Part shown: piece by piece, positions 5,966-9,054 of the stretch | Layout: the number at the start of each line of letters is the position of its first letter | Numbering within the stretch: position 1 is the stretch's first letter | Assembly (NCBI GenBank): GCA_965653225.1 | Contig: CBFGZI010000142.1 | Location: forward strand, 1 to 9,054 | Reading direction: 5' to 3' | Length of the DNA stretch: 9,054 bases | Source: JALZDI01 sp965653225 | Lineage (GTDB): Bacteria > Actinomycetota > Actinomycetes > Propionibacteriales > Nocardioidaceae | Made by a program: the position numbers and the translations under genes | Notes under the pieces: generated by a model | What the model was told of the DNA's origin: nothing | Databases searched by the model: none | The model's input: only the letters and a program-made list of their open reading frames with translations

Positions 5966-5987
5966 ACGCGTGAAGCGTGCCTGCTGC

Positions 5988-6317
5988 TCAGGCGTTGATG
6001 ACGTCGCCGAGGTCGTTGAGCAGCGCGGCCTTCGGCTTGGCGCCGACGATCATCTTCTGCAGCTCGCCGTTGGTGAACACGGCCATCGCGGGGATGCCGG
6101 TGACCCGGTACTGGGCGGGCGTCTGCGGGTTCTCGTCGACGTTCATCTTCATGATCGTCAGCTTCTCGCCGTGCTCGTTGGCGATCTCCTCCAGGATCGG
6201 GGCGACCTGGCGGCACGGTCCGCACCACTCCGCCCAGAAGTCGACCAGCACCGGCTTGTCGGCCTTGAGGACGTTGGTCTCGAACTCGCTGTCGCTGACG
6301 GACTGGATTGCACCCAC
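5988..6317 (-). CDS. trxA: Thioredoxin
   Basis: This small cytoplasmic dithiol protein (109 residues) reduces protein disulfides and is recharged by thioredoxin reductase. The active site WCGPC is at 31-35 (C32, C35) in the normal context VDFWAEWCGPCRQVAPILEEIA. The buried acid D26 and the cis-proline P76 in GIPAM are present; Met replaces the more usual Thr after the loop, as in several actinobacterial thioredoxins. Length and fold are standard. The start is GTG at 6317, with AAGGAGAA (6321-6328) and a 5-base spacer. It follows trxB by 72 bp on the same strand and is probably co-transcribed. That spacer contains three copies of GTGGTC (plus-strand 6349, 6356 and 6365). M. tuberculosis trxC lies at the equivalent position. 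Confidence 0.97.
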   Translation of the reverse strand: MGAIQSVSDSEFETNVLKADKPVLVDFWAEWCGPCRQVAPILEEIANEHGEKLTIMKMNVDENPQTPAQYRVTGIPAMAVFTNGELQKMIVGAKPKAALLNDLGDVINA

Positions 6318-6389
6318 GGGTTCTCCTTCGGTGTTGCTCGTTGACGTTGTGGTCGGTGGTCGGTGTGGTCGCAGGGTGGGGACCGTTGC

Positions 6390-7430
6390 TCAGGCTCGCG
6401 CGCTGTTCGCGGGCTCCTCGATGAACGTGGTGGTCACGCCCGTCGGATGCGCCTCCGCCTCGGTGTGCCGGACGTCGCCGGCCGTCGAGGGGGCGTGCTC
6501 AAGCGCGGCGAGGTAGCGCTCGGCGTCCAGCGCCGCCGCGCAGCCGGTGCCGGCGGCGGTGACGGCCTGCCGGTAGCGGAAGTCGACGAGGTCGCCGCTG
6601 GCGAAGACCCCGTCGATGTTGGTGTGCGTCGTCGGGGCGTCGACCAGCACGTAGCCGCCCTCGTCGATGCGGACCTGGTCGCGCACCAGCTCCGAGCGCG
6701 GGTCGTGCCCGATCGCGATGAACAGGCCGGTCGCCTCGATCCGGCGGGTCTCACCGGTCTGGGTGTCACGCAGCGTCAACCCGGTCAGCGTGTCCTCGCC
6801 GTGCAGCTCGGCGACCTCGCTGTTCCAGGCGAAGTCGATCTTGGGGTCGGCGAACGCGCGCTCCTGCATGATCTTGGACGCGCGCAGCGCGTCGCGACGG
6901 TGCACGATCGTCACCTTCTCGGCGAACCGGGTGAGGAACGTCGCCTCCTCGACGGCCGAGTCGCCACCGCCCACGACGACGATGTTCTGGTTGCGGAAGA
7001 AGAAGCCGTCGCAGGTCGCGCACCAGCTCACGCCGTGCCCGGAGAGCCGCTCCTCGTCGGGCAGTCCGAGCTTGCGGTACGCCGACCCCATCGACAGGAT
7101 CACCGTCCGCGCCCGGTGCTCGGTGCCGCTGGAGTCGGTCACGACCTTCTCCTCGCCGGTCAGGTCGACCGAGTGGACGTCGTCGGCGACCAGCTCCGCG
7201 CCGAAGCGCTCGGACTGCTTGCGCAGGTTGTCCATCAGCTCGGGGCCCATGATCCCGTCGGGGAAACCGGGGAAGTTCTCCACGTCGGTGGTGTTCATCA
7301 GGGCGCCTCCGGCGGTGACCGAGCCTTCGAAGACGAGAGGGTGCAGCTCAGCCCGCGCGGCGTAGATCGCAGCGGTGTATCCCGCCGGGCCGGACCCGAT
7401 GATGATCACATTGCGGACGTCGTTGGACAC
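6390..7430 (-). CDS. trxB: Thioredoxin reductase (NADPH, FAD)
   Basis: This enzyme transfers electrons from NADPH through FAD and a redox disulfide to thioredoxin. From the chosen GTG at 7430 the product has 346 residues. It shows the FAD site GSGPAG (12-17), the redox centre CATCD (C137, C140), the NADPH site GGGDSA (154-159) followed by HRRDALRASK, and the C-terminal FAD motif GDLVDFRYRQAVTAAGTGCAA (from about 279). The tail after about residue 310 is a longer, variable Thr/Glu-rich stretch. The frame is open further up to TTG 7487, but that codon falls inside the -10 box of the promoter described here. GTG 7430 has GAGG (7435-7438) upstream and matches the usual N-terminus VRDVIVIGSGPAG. 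It is upstream of trxA and 83 bp downstream of the anti-sigma gene. Confidence 0.96.
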   Translation of the reverse strand: MSNDVRNVIIIGSGPAGYTAAIYAARAELHPLVFEGSVTAGGALMNTTDVENFPGFPDGIMGPELMDNLRKQSERFGAELVADDVHSVDLTGEEKVVTDSSGTEHRARTVILSMGSAYRKLGLPDEERLSGHGVSWCATCDGFFFRNQNIVVVGGGDSAVEEATFLTRFAEKVTIVHRRDALRASKIMQERAFADPKIDFAWNSEVAELHGEDTLTGLTLRDTQTGETRRIEATGLFIAIGHDPRSELVRDQVRIDEGGYVLVDAPTTHTNIDGVFASGDLVDFRYRQAVTAAGTGCAAALDAERYLAALEHAPSTAGDVRHTEAEAHPTGVTTTFIEEPANSARA

Positions 7431-7485
7431 GTCGCCTCGATTCGTTCGCTCGACTGGCCGCTGCAGGGCATCCGTACCCCGCTGC

Positions 7486-7512
7486 AACGGATCTTAGGCC
7501 GCGGACATTCCC
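7486..7512 (-). promoter_or_regulatory. SigR/SigH-type promoter of trxB-trxA
   Basis: Reading the minus strand, GGGAAT (plus 7507-7512) is followed after exactly 18 bases by GTT (plus 7486-7488). This is the known consensus for Streptomyces SigR and mycobacterial SigH promoters (GGAAT/C-N17-18-GTT), and trxBA is a classic SigR target. Transcription would start near 7478, giving a leader of about 48 bases before GTG 7430. The -35 box lies 1 base beyond the anti-sigma stop. Confidence 0.75.
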
Positions 7513-7513
7513 G

Positions 7514-8410
7514 TCACGGGCGCAGCCCACGGCGCGCGAGCACGTGCGGCTGGGGCGAGCAGGCGACCAGGACACCCTGCGTCGGTGCCCGGTTGGGACG
7601 CAGCACCACGACGCCCGGGGCGCCGTTGCCGCCGGGCAGCTGCACAGAGTAGGAGGCCACCGGTCCGAGGCCGTCACCGAGCGCGGCGCGTACGCAGCCG
7701 GGCAGGTCGTGACCCGGGTGGTCGGGGGAGTGGGCCGCGGCCACGCCCTCGATGAGCCCGGCGCCCTGCGCGGCAACCTTGAGAGGGAGCGGGACGGTGG
7801 GCCGGAACGCGTTGCCCCCCGACTCGTTGGTGCCGACCCGACCTTGCCCGTCCGCGGACAGTGCCGAGGACTGCGGCGACCCTCCGCGGGCGGCGTCGCG
7901 CCGGGGCCCCGACTGCGCGGGCGCCCGCTCGGCGGCGACCGACCCCGCGTCACCGCTGGCGCTCTGGCCGGTTACGCCGGTCTGCGTGAGCTGACCGAGC
8001 CCGACGGCCACCACGGTCGCCGCGGCAGCCGCGAGCACGCCTCCGGACAGCACCCGGCGCCGTCGGCGGCGTCGCTCGTCGAGGTCGCCCACCGTCCTGC
8101 CGGCCACCGTTCCGCCGGCGGCCGTCGCGCTCGCGGCAACCTTCCCGGCGCCGCCGCCGGTGCCTGCGGCCCGCTCGGCCGACTCCCGCGCCAGCGCGGA
8201 CTCCACTCGCGCCGCCACGTCCGCGGGGATCGGGGGCGTCGACTCCGGTGCCGCCGCCGCGTGCAGCTGGTCGGTGACACCACGCAGCTGTCGTGCGGTG
8301 ACCGCGCACTCCTCGCACTGTGCGAGGTGCGTGCGTACGCGCAGCTCGTCCGCGGGTCCGAGCACCCCTTCCAGGTGCAGGGCGACGTCCTCGACGCTGG
8401 GATGCGTCAC
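7514..8410 (-). CDS. rsmA: Membrane-anchored zinc-type anti-sigma factor (RsmA-like)
   Basis: This is the probable inhibitor of the SigM sigma factor encoded just upstream. The N-terminal cytoplasmic domain has HLxxCxxC (H28, C32, C35), the H-x3-C-x2-C signature of zinc-binding anti-sigma domains. An Ala/Gly-rich linker and a basic stop-transfer block (DERRRRRRR, about 112-118) lead into one membrane helix (about 120-141). An outside, Ser/Gly-rich stalk follows, then a small folded C-terminal region with two cysteines (C239, C284). That C-terminal region resembles the M. tuberculosis RsmA I remember (a Cys near a Gly-Leu stretch, a VLRP/VIP strand, and a late Pro-Cys). I chose GTG 8410: GGAGGTGA lies 5 bases upstream, and the start follows the sigM stop by 1 base, implying coupling. 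GTG 8425 would add five residues and overlap sigM by 14 bp. The length is 298 residues. Confidence 0.88.
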   Translation of the reverse strand: MTHPSVEDVALHLEGVLGPADELRVRTHLAQCEECAVTARQLRGVTDQLHAAAAPESTPPIPADVAARVESALARESAERAAGTGGGAGKVAASATAAGGTVAGRTVGDLDERRRRRRRVLSGGVLAAAAATVVAVGLGQLTQTGVTGQSASGDAGSVAAERAPAQSGPRRDAARGGSPQSSALSADGQGRVGTNESGGNAFRPTVPLPLKVAAQGAGLIEGVAAAHSPDHPGHDLPGCVRAALGDGLGPVASYSVQLPGGNGAPGVVVLRPNRAPTQGVLVACSPQPHVLARRGLRP

Positions 8411-8411
8411 G

Positions 8412-9054
8412 TCAGTCACCTCCACGGCCGGGTCGGGGGTTGGGTCGGCGGCCTGGTCGCGCGTCCCCGGACGGGACCCGCCTAAGTGGGACGTCCGCCT
8501 GCGCCTCAGGGTTCCGCAGCCAGGCCAGAGCCGGCAGCAGCCTCGCCCTCGCCCGGGCGCAGCGGCTCTTCACCGTGCCCACCGCGCAGCCGAGCAGCTC
8601 GGCGGCCTCGGCGACCGAGTAACCCTCCATGTCCACCAGCACCAGCGCGTGCCGCTGGTCCTCGGGCAGGGTGCGCAGCGCGTCGAGCACCGCGGTGCGC
8701 TCGGTGAGCTGCTCGGCCGGGTCCGGCTGGGGCGACGCGGCGACCTGCGTCCCCGCCTCGTCGAGGTCGTCGGGCAGCGGGTCGGCGGCGCGCACCCGGT
8801 TGCGGCGCACCTGGTCGAGACATGCGTTGACCACGATCCGGTGCAGCCAGGTGGTGACCGCGGCGTCGCCGCGATAGGAGCCGGCCCGGCGGAACGCCGA
8901 GATCATCGCCTCCTGCAGCGCGTCCGCGGCCTGCTCGGGCTCGCCGAGGGTGCGCAGCGCCACCGCCCAGAGCCGGTCGCGGTGCCGGGTGAACAGCGTC
9001 CCGAACGCGTCGGGGTCGCCCGCCACGTGCCGGGTCAGCAGGTCGCGGTCGGTG
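8412..9054 (-). CDS. sigM: ECF RNA polymerase sigma factor SigM (5' end outside window)
   Basis: This protein directs RNA polymerase to a stress regulon when released from its anti-sigma factor. The visible part has 213 residues, counted from the first whole codon at 9053. Region 2 is at about 15-85, with DALQEAMISAFRRAGSYRG and TTWLHRIVVNACLDQVRRN. An acidic linker follows, then region 4 at about 117-175 with LPEDQRHALVLVDMEGYSVAEAAELL and GTVKSRCARARARL, a helix-turn-helix. These segments closely match remembered M. tuberculosis SigM (SWLHRIVVNACLD, GTVKSRCARARARL). GTG 9026 can serve as a start, but the frame upstream reads TDRDLLTRHVAGDPDAF, the normal ECF beginning (cf. SDAELLAAHVAGD), so the gene runs off the right edge. 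The C-terminus is Pro/Arg-rich. Confidence 0.93.
   Translation of the reverse strand, partial: TDRDLLTRHVAGDPDAFGTLFTRHRDRLWAVALRTLGEPEQAADALQEAMISAFRRAGSYRGDAAVTTWLHRIVVNACLDQVRRNRVRAADPLPDDLDEAGTQVAASPQPDPAEQLTERTAVLDALRTLPEDQRHALVLVDMEGYSVAEAAELLGCAVGTVKSRCARARARLLPALAWLRNPEAQADVPLRRVPSGDARPGRRPNPRPGRGGD

Larger units (their letters stand above)
5632..5987. other. Gene-free gap between GNAT and trxA
   Basis: No reading frame here has a ribosome site or protein family I recognise. The gap holds a possible GNAT terminator, a 15-bp tandem duplication, an 8-bp hairpin, a dispersed repeat pair and the trx terminator, all listed separately. In M. tuberculosis this place, between the Rv3916c-like gene and trxC, contains cwlM. 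I looked for amidase-like sequence in the six frames and saw none. Confidence 0.7.

Noticed and set aside
4879..6228. A 449-codon open frame on the minus strand over the GNAT gene, the gap and trxA, examined as a possible cwlM remnant
   Set aside because: Its composition is low-complexity Arg/Gly/His and no amidase or peptidoglycan-binding motif is visible; it is the shadow of GNAT and trxA.
7485..7487. TTG 7487 as the trxB start
   Set aside because: It lies within the -10 box of the likely promoter, has no ribosome site and would add 19 residues not typical of TrxB.
6363..7652. A 429-codon plus-strand open frame opposite trxB
   Set aside because: trxB has unambiguous motifs throughout; the antisense product is an Arg/Asp/Val-rich shadow.

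Overview
The window is from a high-GC Gram-positive bacterium (Actinobacteria), most likely of the Pseudonocardiaceae or a related family. The G/C-rich third codon positions, the ParAB pair, and the order parA-parB ... acetyltransferase ... trxA-trxB-anti-sigma-sigM all match the conserved neighbourhood of the chromosomal replication origin. The family-level placement is inferred from gene order and remembered protein sequences. No search was run.

Left part (1-2319, plus strand): parA and parB, translationally coupled by a GTGA overlap. A perfect 16-bp parS palindrome lies inside the coding sequence of the long, disordered N-terminal extension of ParA, so this locus holds all three parts of the ParABS segregation system. 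Between parB and the convergent ddl gene is a 163-bp A/T-enriched spacer. It carries a parB-proximal hairpin, a ddl-proximal hairpin and a degenerate tandem repeat with a strict 16-bp period (about eight units with core CGAYAAG). The repeat is the least explained signal in the window.

Middle part (2483-4834, minus strand): a fold-type I PLP aminotransferase followed by a D-Ala-D-Ala ligase family enzyme, separated by a strong hairpin. This two-gene module is absent from the corresponding place in Mycobacterium tuberculosis. A 146-bp divergent intergenic region with two strong inverted repeats separates it from a plus-strand GNAT acetyltransferase with an N-terminal CxxC (4981-5631). A 356-bp gene-free gap follows (5632-5987). 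In M. tuberculosis this place is occupied by cwlM; here there are only short repeats and terminator-like hairpins.

Right part (5988-9054, minus strand): sigM (its 5' end is beyond the right edge), a membrane-anchored zinc-type anti-sigma factor (RsmA-like), trxB and trxA. A good match to a sigma-R/SigH thiol-stress promoter (GGGAAT-N18-GTT) lies between the anti-sigma gene and trxB. It fixes the trxB start and suggests the thioredoxin pair answers to a disulfide-stress sigma factor, not only to read-through from sigM. Most of the window is conserved origin-proximal housekeeping DNA. The points worth following are the 16-bp repeat, the ddl/aminotransferase module, and the missing cwlM.
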